64,000 nucleotides of DNA, from positions 3,162,001 through 3,226,000 of the forward strand of contig NZ_CP080521.1 in assembly GCF_019468565.1 (NCBI RefSeq), given 5' to 3'. Made by a program: the position numbers and the translations under genes. Under the pieces are notes generated by a model. The model made no database searches and was not told the DNA's origin. It was given only the letters and a program-made list of their open reading frames with translations. This document shows positions 50,971 through 59,221 of this stretch, in pieces (within the stretch, counting starts at the first letter, position 1; each line of letters begins with the position of its first letter). This stretch comes from Pseudonocardia sp. DSM 110487. Lineage in GTDB: Bacteria; Actinomycetota; Actinomycetes; Mycobacteriales; Pseudonocardiaceae.

Positions 50971-51852
50971 GTGCGTAGTGGTGTGGCAACCCGGGTCCCG
51001 GCGCCCGTCCTGTTCGTCGTCGGCGCCCTCTCGATGTACATCGGCGCCGCGCTCGCCGTCGCGCTGTTCGAGCGGCTGCCGCCCGCCGCCGTCGCTGTGC
51101 TGCGTCTGCTCGGGGCCGCGGTGGTGCTACTGGCATGGCGGCGGCCGCCGCGGTCGGCGTGGCGCGGGGTCCGGTTCTGGCGCGCCGCGGCGTTCGGGCT
51201 CGCCACCGCGCTGATGAACGTCGCGTTCTACGAGGCCATCGCGCGGCTGCCGCTCGGCACGGCCGTGGCCATCGAGTTCTGCGGCCCGGTGGCCGTCGCG
51301 GCGGCGGCCTCGCGCCGCCCACGGGACATCGCCGCGGTGCTGTTCGCCGCCGTCGGTGTGCTGCTCATCGCGGATGTGCGCTGGTCAGGCAGCCCTTCGG
51401 GGCTGCTGTGGGCGCTCGGGGCGGCCACGATGTGGGCCGCGTACATCGTGCTGGGCAAGCGCGTGGCGTCCGGCGGCAACGGCCTCGACGACATGACGGT
51501 CGGCTTCGCGGTGGCGGCCGTCGTGCTCTCACCGCTGCTCTTCGTGGGCGGGACGGGGCCGCTCTCCGCGCTCGCGGACCCGCTCGTGCTCGTGCTCGCG
51601 GTGGGCGTCGGGGTGCTGTCCAGTGTGGTTCCGTACGTGCTCGACCAGGTCGTCCTGCGCCGTCTGGGGCAGGCGCGGTTCGCCGTGCTGCTCGCTCTGC
51701 TGCCGGCCACTGCGACCGTCGTCGGCCTGATCGGGCTGGCACAGGTCCCGACACCGCTGGAGTTCCTCGGCATCGCGGCCGTCGTTGCCGCCGTCGCACT
51801 GCGGTCCCGGGACGGGGACGCACCGGAGACGGTGGGCCGAACGGGAGGCTGA
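50971..51852 (+). CDS. EamA/RhtA-type DMT exporter
   Basis: A 293-aa, ten-helix drug/metabolite transporter with two EamA repeats. LRLLGAAVVLLAWRRPPRS and FYEAIARLPLGTAVAIEFCG followed by PVAVAAAASRR are typical of RhtA-like threonine/homoserine exporters. GTG 50971 lacks a ribosome-binding site; TACGCT at 50957-50962 may be a -10 for a nearly leaderless mRNA. The 288 bp upstream, shared with DUF7455, hold nothing else recognisable. Confidence 0.82.
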   Translation: MRSGVATRVPAPVLFVVGALSMYIGAALAVALFERLPPAAVAVLRLLGAAVVLLAWRRPPRSAWRGVRFWRAAAFGLATALMNVAFYEAIARLPLGTAVAIEFCGPVAVAAAASRRPRDIAAVLFAAVGVLLIADVRWSGSPSGLLWALGAATMWAAYIVLGKRVASGGNGLDDMTVGFAVAAVVLSPLLFVGGTGPLSALADPLVLVLAVGVGVLSSVVPYVLDQVVLRRLGQARFAVLLALLPATATVVGLIGLAQVPTPLEFLGIAAVVAAVALRSRDGDAPETVGRTGG

Positions 51853-52066
51853 CCACGCTCCGTAGTGGCCGCGCTCTCACGATCCGTCATGCGGTTCCGC
51901 CTGATCGAGTGACGGGGAGACGGTCGGGTGAATCTCGATCGCGCCCGTGACGCGGCGGTGTCCGGTCACTCACGGGTTGTGCGCGGAAGTGCGTCCGCGA
52001 CAACAAATACGGGTGCGTGAGACCGAAATGTGACCCTTCGCCGCCAACTGTAACGATTCAGTGTGC

Positions 52067-52096
52067 TTGGCGCCACCCTGATCGGGGCCATACGTT
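52067..52096 (+). promoter_or_regulatory. Promoter of the sugar ABC operon
   Basis: TTGGCG (52067-52072), an 18-bp spacer and TACGTT (52091-52096) form a plausible SigA-type promoter 40 bp before the ATG at 52136, which is preceded by GGAAGGA. The remaining 51853-52066 stretch shows no gene. Confidence 0.5.
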
Positions 52097-52135
52097 GTCG
52101 GTCACAACATTCCCCGCAGCTGTGGAAGGACGACC

Positions 52136-53263
52136 ATGCGCATCAGGAGAACCGCGCTCGCGGCCGCAGGGCTCGGTCTTGCCCTCGTACTCGCCGCATG
52201 TGGTCAGAACGTTGCCGCCCCCTCGGCGCCCGCCCAGAGCGAGGCGCCGGCCGGCGGGGTCAAGGTCGGCGTGATCCTCCCGGAGACCGAGAGCTCGGCC
52301 CGCTGGGAAGGCTTCGACAAGCCGCTCCTGGAGGAGGCGATGCGAGCCGAAGGCCTCGACGCCGACATCCAGAACGCCCTCGGCGACGAGCAGAAGTTCT
52401 CCACGCTGGCCGACAGCATGATCGCGAGCGGTGTCAAGGTCCTCGTGATCGCCTCGATCAGCAGCGAGTCGGGCTCGACCGTCGCGGCGAAGGCCAAGGC
52501 GCAGGGCATCCCGACCATCGACTACGACCGCCTCAACCTCGGCGGCTCCAGCGACTACTACGTGTCGTTCGACAACGAGAAGGTCGGCCAGCTGCAGGGC
52601 GAGGGCCTGGTCCAGGGCCTGGCGGCCAAGGGCGTGGCGAACCCGCAGGTCATCGAGCTCGAGGGCGCCCCGACCGACAACAACGCCACGCTGTTCTACA
52701 ACGGCCAGCAGCGGGTGCTCGGGCCGAAGTACCAGGCCGGCGAGTACAAGCTCGTGCAGAGCCAGAAGACCGAGGACTGGGACAGCCAGATCGGCGGCAC
52801 CCTGTTCGAGCAGATCCTCACCGGCAACGGCGGCAAGGTCGACGGCGTCGTCGCGGCCAACGATGGCCTCGCGGGCGCGGTCATCACCGTCCTCACGAAG
52901 TACGGACTCAACGGCCAGGTCCCGGTCACCGGCCAGGACGCCACCCCGGACGGCCTGCAGGCGATCCTGCGCGGCGACCAGTTCATGACCGTGTACAAGC
53001 CGATCAAGCAGGAGGCCGAGGCCGCCGCCAAGCTCGCCGCCGCGCTCGCGAAGGGCGACACCGCCGCCGCCGACGCGCTCGCCACCGACTCGGTCGACGA
53101 CCCGCAGGGCAACCGCCAGGTCAAGTCGGTGCTCCTCGAGCCGCAGCTGATCACCCGGGACAACGTCAAGAAGGTGATCGACGACGGCCAGGTCAAGGGC
53201 TCCGAGATCTGCGTCGCCGAGACCACCGCGGCATGCCAGGAGCTGGGGATCAGCGCCAGCTGA
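52136..53263 (+). CDS. Sugar ABC substrate-binding lipoprotein (XylF-like)
   Basis: A 375-aa periplasmic-binding-protein-type lipoprotein. Signal LALVLAACGQ contains the lipobox LAAC. The mature domain reads VKVGVILPETESSARWEGFD and VIASISSESGSTVAAKAKAQ, then YVSFDNEKVGQLQGEGLVQG, the XylF family blocks. A xylose-like aldose is the likely ligand, but the pocket residues cannot be judged here. It is the first gene of the operon; a 19-bp hairpin separates it from the ATPase gene. Confidence 0.87.
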   Translation: MRIRRTALAAAGLGLALVLAACGQNVAAPSAPAQSEAPAGGVKVGVILPETESSARWEGFDKPLLEEAMRAEGLDADIQNALGDEQKFSTLADSMIASGVKVLVIASISSESGSTVAAKAKAQGIPTIDYDRLNLGGSSDYYVSFDNEKVGQLQGEGLVQGLAAKGVANPQVIELEGAPTDNNATLFYNGQQRVLGPKYQAGEYKLVQSQKTEDWDSQIGGTLFEQILTGNGGKVDGVVAANDGLAGAVITVLTKYGLNGQVPVTGQDATPDGLQAILRGDQFMTVYKPIKQEAEAAAKLAAALAKGDTAAADALATDSVDDPQGNRQVKSVLLEPQLITRDNVKKVIDDGQVKGSEICVAETTAACQELGISAS

Positions 53264-53274
53264 GAAACGACGGT

Positions 53275-53316
53275 CGTGAGTGGATACGCGTGCTCCAGCA
53301 CGCGTATCCACTCACG
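53275..53316 (+). repeat. Perfect 19-bp-stem hairpin between binding-protein and ATPase genes
   Basis: CGTGAGTGGATACGCGTGC (53275-53293), loop TCCA, and GCACGCGTATCCACTCACG (53298-53316). It may stabilise the 3' end of the binding-protein mRNA. A degenerate copy lies at 54-95. Confidence 0.8.
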
Positions 53317-53333
53317 AGCACCGGAGGTGCACC

Positions 53334-54107
53334 ATGAGTGAACCGATCCTGCAGCTGCGCGGGGTCAACAAGAGTTTCGGCGCCGTGCAAGTGCTGCACG
53401 ACGTCGACTTCGACGTGCGGGCGGGCGAGGTCACCGCGCTCGTCGGCGACAACGGGGCTGGCAAGTCGACGCTGGTCAAGTGCGTGGCCGGGATCCACCC
53501 GATCGACAGCGGCGAGATCCGCTTCGCCGGCGAGCCGGTGGCGATCCACGGCCCGACCGACGCGTCCCACCTGGGCATCGAGGTCGTCTACCAGGACCTC
53601 GCGCTGGCCGACAACCTCGACATCGTCCAGAACATGTTCCTCGGGCGGGAGCGGGGCAAGGCGTGGCTGCTCGACGAGGCCGACATGGAGCAGGCGGCCC
53701 GCCGCACGCTCGCGTCGCTGTCGGTGCGCACCGTCACATCGGTGCGGATGCCGGTGGCGGCGCTCTCCGGCGGTCAGCGCCAGACCGTGGCCATCGCCAA
53801 GGCCGTTCTGTGGGACTCCAAGGTCGTGCTGCTGGACGAGCCGACGGCCGCGTTGGGCGTCGCGCAGACCCGGCAGGTGCTCGACCTGGTCCGCCGGCTC
53901 GCCGAGCAGGGCCTGGGCGTCGTGCTGATCAGCCACAACATGGCCGACGTGTTCGAGGTCGCCGACCGGATCGCCACGCTGTACCTGGGCCGGATGGTCG
54001 CGCAGGTGCAGACGAAGGACGTGACGCACGGCCAGGTCGTCGAGCTGATCACCGCGGGCCGGTCGGGCGACCTCGGCCTGCAGCGACCCGAGAGCGTGGT
54101 CGTCTGA
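53334..54107 (+). CDS. Sugar ABC transporter ATPase, single-domain
   Basis: A 257-aa ATPase: Walker A GDNGAGKSTLVKCVAGIHP, Q-loop VVYQDLALADNLDIVQNMFLG, signature LSGGQRQTVAIAKAV, Walker B VVLLDEPTAALG, switch LISHNMADVFEVADRI. Unlike E. coli XylG, with two NBDs in about 510 aa, it has only one, as in FrcA-type systems, so it should homodimerise. ATG 53334 has GGAGGTG. The stop overlaps the permease ATG. Confidence 0.9.
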   Translation: MSEPILQLRGVNKSFGAVQVLHDVDFDVRAGEVTALVGDNGAGKSTLVKCVAGIHPIDSGEIRFAGEPVAIHGPTDASHLGIEVVYQDLALADNLDIVQNMFLGRERGKAWLLDEADMEQAARRTLASLSVRTVTSVRMPVAALSGGQRQTVAIAKAVLWDSKVVLLDEPTAALGVAQTRQVLDLVRRLAEQGLGVVLISHNMADVFEVADRIATLYLGRMVAQVQTKDVTHGQVVELITAGRSGDLGLQRPESVVV

Positions 54108-55600
54108 TGCCATCCGAGAAGATCAGCGCAGAGAAGATGCCCGTGGAGGAGACCCAGGTGGAGAAGTCGGCCGGGGCCGCGAGTGCTGCGGAGCGCGCCG
54201 CGCCCGCATCGGCGCGGGCGGCCGACTTCGGCATCGACACGACCGCCAGGAGCACCGACGAGGCCATTCGCGCCTATCTGCGCAACCTGCGCAACGGCGA
54301 CCTGGGTGCGCTGCCCGCCCTGCTCGGGCTGGCGGCCCTGTTCGTGCTGTTCACGGTCCTCGACTCGGGTGGCACGTTCCCGAGCCTGCTGAACCTGGCC
54401 AACCTGCTGCAGCAGGGCGCGGGCCAGACGATCATCGCCATGGGCCTGGTGTTCGTGCTGTTGACCGGTGAGATCGACCTCGCCGCCGGCACCGGGTCCG
54501 GGCTCGCGGCGGCCGTGATGGCGCTGCACCTGGTGAGCAGCGGCAACCTGCTCGGGGGCATGGGCACAACCGTGTTCCTGCTGTTCCTCGTGGTCACCGT
54601 GATCGCGATCGCGCTCGCGCTGATGCTGCGCATCTGGTTCGGCGCCGTGCTCTCGGCCGTGGCGCTGGTACTGATGCTGGTCGGGTTCCCGCCGAACCCG
54701 TGGCTGGAGATGCTGCTGGCCGTGTGCGTCGGCGTGACGATCGGCTGCCTCACCGGGTTCGCCGTCGCGAAGCTCGGCATGCCCTCGTTCGTGGTGACGC
54801 TCGCGCTGTTCATCGCGTGGCAGGGCGTGATCCTGCAGCTGATCGGCGACGGCGGCACGCTGGGCCTGCGCGACCCGGTGATCATCGCGGTGGCCAACGG
54901 CAACCTGTCGACGCTCGCCAGCTGGCTGCTGTTCGTGATCGGTGCGGGCGGCTACGCGGCCGTGCTGCTGAACCGGCAGCGGTCGCGGCGCAAGCTCGGG
55001 CTGGTGGCCCAGCCGACCGGCCTGGTGTTGCTCAAGGTCGGCGCGGTCGTGGTGCTCGCCGCCGTGGCGACGTTCCTGCTCACGCTCGACCGCTCGCCGG
55101 GCACCACGGCGATCGCGGGCGTGCCGTACGTGGTACCGGTCGTGCTCGTGCTGCTCGTGGCCGGCACGTACGTGCTCGACCGGACGCGCTTCGGCCGGCA
55201 CGTCTACGCGGTCGGCGGCAACCGGGAGGCCGCGCGCCGGGCGGGCATCGACGTCACACGCGTGCGGGCGACCGTGTTCGTGATCGGTGCGGCGTGCGCG
55301 GCGATCGGCGCGATCGTCTACTCCTCGAAGGTGGGTTCGGTGTCCCCGGCCGCCGGTGGCGGTAACACGCTGCTGTTCGCCGTGGGCGCCGCGGTGATCG
55401 GCGGCACGTCCCTCTTCGGCGGGCGCGGACGCGTCAGCAACGCCGTGATCGGCGGTGCGGTGCTCGCCACCGTGAACAACGGCCTCGGCCTGCTCGGCCA
55501 GCCGGCGTCGGTGGTTTTCCTCGTCAACGGCCTGGTTCTCCTGCTCGCCGCGGGTGTCGACGTGCTGTCGAGGCGGCGGTCGGCGGTCGCCGGCAGGTGA
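54107..55600 (+). CDS. Sugar ABC permease (XylH-like)
   Basis: A 497-aa permease. The first 70 residues are a charged, Ala-rich cytosolic tail absent from E. coli XylH. Membrane motifs: FVLLTGEIDLAAGTGSGLAA (the EIDLS-type loop), GFAVAKLGMPSFVVTLALF, DRTRFGRHVYAVGGNREAAR then RAGIDVTRVRATVF (coupling region) and GGTSLFGGRGRVSNAVIGG. Partner of the binding protein and ATPase upstream; the ROK gene start overlaps its stop (GTGA). Confidence 0.88.
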   Translation: MPSEKISAEKMPVEETQVEKSAGAASAAERAAPASARAADFGIDTTARSTDEAIRAYLRNLRNGDLGALPALLGLAALFVLFTVLDSGGTFPSLLNLANLLQQGAGQTIIAMGLVFVLLTGEIDLAAGTGSGLAAAVMALHLVSSGNLLGGMGTTVFLLFLVVTVIAIALALMLRIWFGAVLSAVALVLMLVGFPPNPWLEMLLAVCVGVTIGCLTGFAVAKLGMPSFVVTLALFIAWQGVILQLIGDGGTLGLRDPVIIAVANGNLSTLASWLLFVIGAGGYAAVLLNRQRSRRKLGLVAQPTGLVLLKVGAVVVLAAVATFLLTLDRSPGTTAIAGVPYVVPVVLVLLVAGTYVLDRTRFGRHVYAVGGNREAARRAGIDVTRVRATVFVIGAACAAIGAIVYSSKVGSVSPAAGGGNTLLFAVGAAVIGGTSLFGGRGRVSNAVIGGAVLATVNNGLGLLGQPASVVFLVNGLVLLLAAGVDVLSRRRSAVAGR

Positions 55601-56799
55601 GTCGCACGTGGGGCGGTGACGGTGGCGGCGGGGCGCCTGCCCTCACGGCAGGTGCCCGGCCCGACGAGGCCCGTCGGCACAACCGAGCCGCCCTGCTCCG
55701 GCGCCTGCACGTCGCCGGGCCCTGCACGCGTGCCACGCTCGCCGCCGAGCTGGGGCTCAACCGCAGCACGATCAAGGCGGTGGTCGACGGGCTGGCCGAG
55801 GCCGGGGTCGTCACAGAGGCGGTGCCCGCGCAGCGCAACGGGGCGGGCCGCCCGTCGCTGATGGTGCTGCCCGAGCCGGAGGCGGCCGTGGTGCTCGCGA
55901 TCGACGTGCGGGTCGAGCAGGTGGCGATGGCCATGGTTGGCATCGGCGGGCAGGTGCTCGGCCGGCACAGCTGGAACCTGCACCACCGCACCCGCACCCC
56001 GGGCGAGGTGATCACGCACATTGCGGAGTCGGCGCAGCTGCTCGCCGACGAGCTCGCCGTGGCCGCGCGCGGGGCGGCGGTGTCGGTGCCGGGCGTCGTC
56101 CGGCGGGACGACGGGTTCGTGCACGAGGCGCCCAACCTCGGCTGGCGCGACGTCGCGCTCGGCACCCGCCTCGGCGCGGTGCTGCGGATCCCGGTGCAGG
56201 TGGCCAACGACGCCGAGCTCGGGGCGCTCGCCGAGCACGTCAGGGGCGAGGCGCACGACGTCGACGACCTCGTCTACATCTCGGCCGACCGCGGCGTCGG
56301 CGGCGGGGTGATCGCCGCGGGGCGGCCCATGCGCGGCACCCGCGGCTACGTCGGCGAGATCGGCCATCTCGTCGTCCGGCCCGGCGGGCGGGACTGCTAC
56401 TGCGGCAACCGCGGCTGCTGGGAGACCGAGGTGGGGGAGGCCGCGCTGTGCCGGGCGCTCGGCCTGCCCGAGGACACCCCGCGGGGCGTGATCGTGGCGG
56501 AGCTGCGCTCGCTCGAAACGGCTCCGCTGCCCGGCCCGCTCGACGAGTTCGCCGAGTGGCTCGCGACCGGTCTCGTCACGGTCGTCAACGTGACGGCACC
56601 GGACCTCGTGGTCCTCGGCGACCTGTTCACGGCGCTCCCGCCCGCGGTCGTCGACCACGTCCGGACCCAGGTGCACGAGCGGAGCCTGGTGAGCAGGGCC
56701 GTCGGCGGCACCCGCATCGAGATCAGCCCGCTCGGCCGCGACGCCAAGCTGGTGGGGGCGGCCGAGCTGGCGTTCGAGCCGGTGCTGGGTGCGGTCTAG
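55597..56799 (+). CDS. ROK family transcriptional repressor (XylR/NagC type)
   Basis: A 400-aa regulator. N-terminal winged helix ATLAAELGLNRSTIKAVVDG, then a ROK sugar-kinase-fold domain with GEIGHLVVRPGGRDCYCGNRGCWE, which contains the EIGH motif and the CxCGxxGC zinc site. GTG 55597 overlaps the permease stop by 4 bp. It is expected to repress the operon until the sugar binds. Followed by a strong hairpin. Confidence 0.88.
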   Translation: MSRTWGGDGGGGAPALTAGARPDEARRHNRAALLRRLHVAGPCTRATLAAELGLNRSTIKAVVDGLAEAGVVTEAVPAQRNGAGRPSLMVLPEPEAAVVLAIDVRVEQVAMAMVGIGGQVLGRHSWNLHHRTRTPGEVITHIAESAQLLADELAVAARGAAVSVPGVVRRDDGFVHEAPNLGWRDVALGTRLGAVLRIPVQVANDAELGALAEHVRGEAHDVDDLVYISADRGVGGGVIAAGRPMRGTRGYVGEIGHLVVRPGGRDCYCGNRGCWETEVGEAALCRALGLPEDTPRGVIVAELRSLETAPLPGPLDEFAEWLATGLVTVVNVTAPDLVVLGDLFTALPPAVVDHVRTQVHERSLVSRAVGGTRIEISPLGRDAKLVGAAELAFEPVLGAV

Positions 56800-56870
56800 T
56801 GCGGTGACCACCAACCATCCCCGTTCCTGACGCGAGCCTGGCCGCACCCGCGCCGACACCATGATCCGGC

Positions 56871-56916
56871 GTATCGGTTGTCCATGGTCGCGACAGCGAC
56901 CATGGACAACCGATAC
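56871..56916 (+). terminator. Perfect 21-bp-stem hairpin after the ROK gene
   Basis: The left arm (56871-56891) begins GTATCGGTTGTCCATGG and the right arm (56896-56916) is its exact complement, with a GACA loop. It starts 71 bp after the ROK stop and probably terminates the sugar operon. Confidence 0.75.
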
Positions 56917-56932
56917 CGGCAGGTCAGCGCGG

Positions 56933-56990
56933 CGATCAAGGGCTGATGGTCGCGATCGTAGATCATCTAGCGACCATTTCGCCTTGATCG
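56933..56990. repeat. Second, nested hairpin sharing the ATGGTCGC core
   Basis: CGATCAAGG (56933-56941) and ATGGTCGC (56946-56953) are mirrored by GCGACCAT (56970-56977) and CCTTGATCG (56982-56990). The ATGGTCGC/GCGACCAT pair also occurs in the 56871-56916 stem. The rest of 56991-57272 has repeats but no supported gene. Confidence 0.6.
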
Positions 56991-57060
56991 ACGCATTGTC
57001 CCCGGAATGGCGGCTTGATCAGTGGTTCGGGGCGTTCCCCGGGTTGCTTTCGCCCGTTTC

Positions 57061-57081
57061 CGCGCCGAAGCCTTGATCATG
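57061..57081 (-). repeat. Dispersed CATGATCAAGGCTTCGGCGCG element, copy 2
   Basis: Inverse copy, 21 bp identical, of the element at 30827-30849, again beside CCACCGGAGG. Confidence 0.6.
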
Positions 57082-57274
57082 GCCGTGAATCCGCCACCGG
57101 AGGCCCCTGCGGCCTGGCGGCATGCTGAGGACTCCTCGCCACCGAAGGCCCCTCCCGAGCTCCCGCCTCGACCGAGCGGACCAGATCGTCGTCCGGTGGC
57201 GGCTTGGCCGGAGGCTCCTCGGTGAACAGGTCCGGCGGGATCTTCACGGCGCCGACTACACTCTGCTGATACTG

Positions 57275-57287
57275 TTGGTGCCACCAA
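57275..57287. promoter_or_regulatory. Palindrome TTGGTGCCACCAA upstream of the SnoaL-like gene
   Basis: A perfect 13-bp palindrome, followed by a looser TTGGCGCGACCA, 28 bp before GTG 57316. TACTGT just upstream could be a -10. Likely an operator; regulator unknown. Confidence 0.45.
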
Positions 57288-57315
57288 TGTTGGCGCGACC
57301 ATCAAAGGAGGCGTC

Positions 57316-57729
57316 GTGTCCGCTGCCACCCGGATCGCCGACCGCATCGAGATCGCCGACCTGTTCGCCCGCCTGGCCGACCTGCTCGACGAAGGCCGTC
57401 ATGACGACGCCCACACCGTGTACCACGACGACGTCGTGGTGCGCTCGCCGCGCGGCGGTGAGCTGCACGGCATCGGCGAGGTGACCGCCTACCTGGAGCG
57501 GAGCCGGGTCGAGGGGGAGCGCACTCAACACGTGCACGCCGGCGTGCTGGTGGATGTCGACGGGGACCGCGCGCGGGCCACGGCGAACGAGCTCGTGTAC
57601 TTCTACCGCGACGGCGCACCTCCGCACCGGACGAGCGGCCTGCGCGCGGCCTGCGCCGCGGTGCGGACCCCTTCGGGCTGGCGATTCAGCGAGATACGCA
57701 TCTCCCTCGCCTGGACGCAGGAGAAGTGA
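57316..57729 (+). CDS. SnoaL/NTF2-like protein
   Basis: A 137-aa cone-fold protein: EIADLFARLADLLDEGRHDD, VYHDDVVVRSPRGGELHG and YLERSRVEGERTQHVHAGVL, typical of SnoaL-4 polyketide cyclase or dehydratase-like proteins. GTG 57316 has AAAGGAGG 6 bp upstream, a strong site. The likely active-site residues are the buried Asp and His of the cone, but no reaction can be assigned. Confidence 0.78.
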   Translation: MSAATRIADRIEIADLFARLADLLDEGRHDDAHTVYHDDVVVRSPRGGELHGIGEVTAYLERSRVEGERTQHVHAGVLVDVDGDRARATANELVYFYRDGAPPHRTSGLRAACAAVRTPSGWRFSEIRISLAWTQEK

Positions 57730-57750
57730 CGGCCGACCCCCGATGCGGGA

Positions 57751-59049
57751 CTAGGCGGCGTCCCGGCGGCGCAGGGCGTTGCGGGCCTCGATCTGCTGTG
57801 CCGTGGCGATCCGCTCCGCCCGGCCCCTTCCCAGGAAGCTCGCCACCCAGTGCATCAGCGTGGTGACCTTGTTCTTGAAGCCGATCAGGTAGAACAGGTG
57901 CACCCCGAGCCACATCAGCCAGCCGAGCAGGCCGCTGAAGTGCAGCTTCCCCACGTTCGCCACGGCGGAGAAGCGGCCGATCGTGGCCATGTTGCCCTTG
58001 TCGAAGTACCGGAACGGCGTCGTCACCGGCCGGCCGGTGAGCCGTCCCGCGGTGACCCGGGCGGCGTAGCGGCCGCCCTGCATCGCGACCTGTGCCACGC
58101 CGGGCAGGTCGAGGGCGGCCATGTCGCCGACCACGAAGATCTCGGGATGACCGGGGATCGTGAGGTCCGGCTCGACGCGGATCCGGCCGGCGCGGTCGGT
58201 CGCGGCCCCGGTGGCCTCGGCGAGGTGGCCGGCCAGCGGAGGGGCCGCGACGCCGGCCGCCCAGATCTTGGTGTGCGCCTCGATGCGTTCCCCGCCCTCG
58301 AGCTCGACGCCGCTCGCGTCCACGTCCACCACGCGGGTGGCGAGGCGCACGTCGACGCCCATCCTGGTCAGCTGGCGCCGCGCGTTCACCGATAGCGGCC
58401 GGTCGAACGCCGGCAGCACGCGGTCCGCCGCATCGAGCAGGACGACGCGGGTCTCGGCCAGGTCGGCGTGGCGGTACTGGCCCTTCAACGCTCGGTGTGC
58501 GAGCTCGGCGATCTGCCCGGCCAGCTCGACGCCGGTCGGGCCCGCACCGATCACGACGAACGTGAGCCAGCGGCGGCGGGCCTCCGGGTCCTCCTCGAGC
58601 TCGGCCATCTCGAACGCGTGGAAGATCCGGCTGCGCACCTCGAGGGCGTCGTCGATGTTCTTCAGCGATGGCGCGTGCTCGGCGAACCGCTCGTTGCCGA
58701 AGTAGGAGTTGCGGGCGCCCGCCGCCACGATCAGCGTGTCGTACGGCACCCGCCGCTCACGGCCGTCGGGCGCGCTGACGAGCACCGTCCTGTCCTCGAC
58801 GTCCACGTCGGTGACCCAGCCGAGCCGGACGTCGAGGTCGCGGTGGCGGAGGATCTCCCGGATCGGGGGGGCCACCTCGCCCTCGGACAGGATGCCCGCG
58901 GCCACCTGGTAGAGCAGGGGTTCGAAGAGGTGGTAGGTGGTGCCGTTGATCATGGTGACGGCGGCGGGCGCCGAGCGCAGTGCCTTGGCGGCGAACAGTC
59001 CACCGAAGCCGGCGCCGACGATCACGACCCGATGCTCTGCGTGTCTCAC
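57751..59049 (-). CDS. ndh: Type II NADH dehydrogenase
   Basis: A 432-aa NDH-2: VVIVGAGFGGLFAAKALRS (FAD), VVIGAGPTGVELAGQIAEL (NADH), IFVVGDMAALDLPGVAQVAM with the quinone-site AMQGGRYAA motif, and a C-terminal membrane-binding helix region LGWLMWLGVHLFYLIGFKNK. It passes electrons from NADH to menaquinone without proton pumping. GTG 59049 lacks a clear ribosome-binding site. It follows the polysaccharide operon in the same direction, separated by the inverted repeat array. Confidence 0.92.
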   Translation of the reverse strand: MRHAEHRVVIVGAGFGGLFAAKALRSAPAAVTMINGTTYHLFEPLLYQVAAGILSEGEVAPPIREILRHRDLDVRLGWVTDVDVEDRTVLVSAPDGRERRVPYDTLIVAAGARNSYFGNERFAEHAPSLKNIDDALEVRSRIFHAFEMAELEEDPEARRRWLTFVVIGAGPTGVELAGQIAELAHRALKGQYRHADLAETRVVLLDAADRVLPAFDRPLSVNARRQLTRMGVDVRLATRVVDVDASGVELEGGERIEAHTKIWAAGVAAPPLAGHLAEATGAATDRAGRIRVEPDLTIPGHPEIFVVGDMAALDLPGVAQVAMQGGRYAARVTAGRLTGRPVTTPFRYFDKGNMATIGRFSAVANVGKLHFSGLLGWLMWLGVHLFYLIGFKNKVTTLMHWVASFLGRGRAERIATAQQIEARNALRRRDAA

Positions 59050-59117
59050 GTATCAAGGACGGGATACGGCTGCTCGATGTGACAACGCACGCGAATCGAG
59101 TGACCCAGGTCAAACGC

Positions 59118-59209
59118 AACTCGCGTGCACTCACAGCGCGACTCGCGGATGGGGGTGGGGGGTTCTCCCCGTCCGCGAGTCGCGGTCTGGGTGCACGCGA
59201 GTCGTGGTC
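59118..59209. repeat. 22-bp-period tandem repeat, locus 4 (two inverted pairs)
   Basis: CGCGAGTCGCGG at 59174 and CGCGAGTCGTGG at 59196 are 22 bp apart on the plus strand; an inverted pair occupies about 59118-59151. The two pairs face each other across a G-rich centre with a GGGG/CCCC hairpin, so the whole can fold into a cruciform. It lies between ndh and the lipoprotein gene. Confidence 0.75.
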
Positions 59210-59221
59210 TCGATGCGTGGG

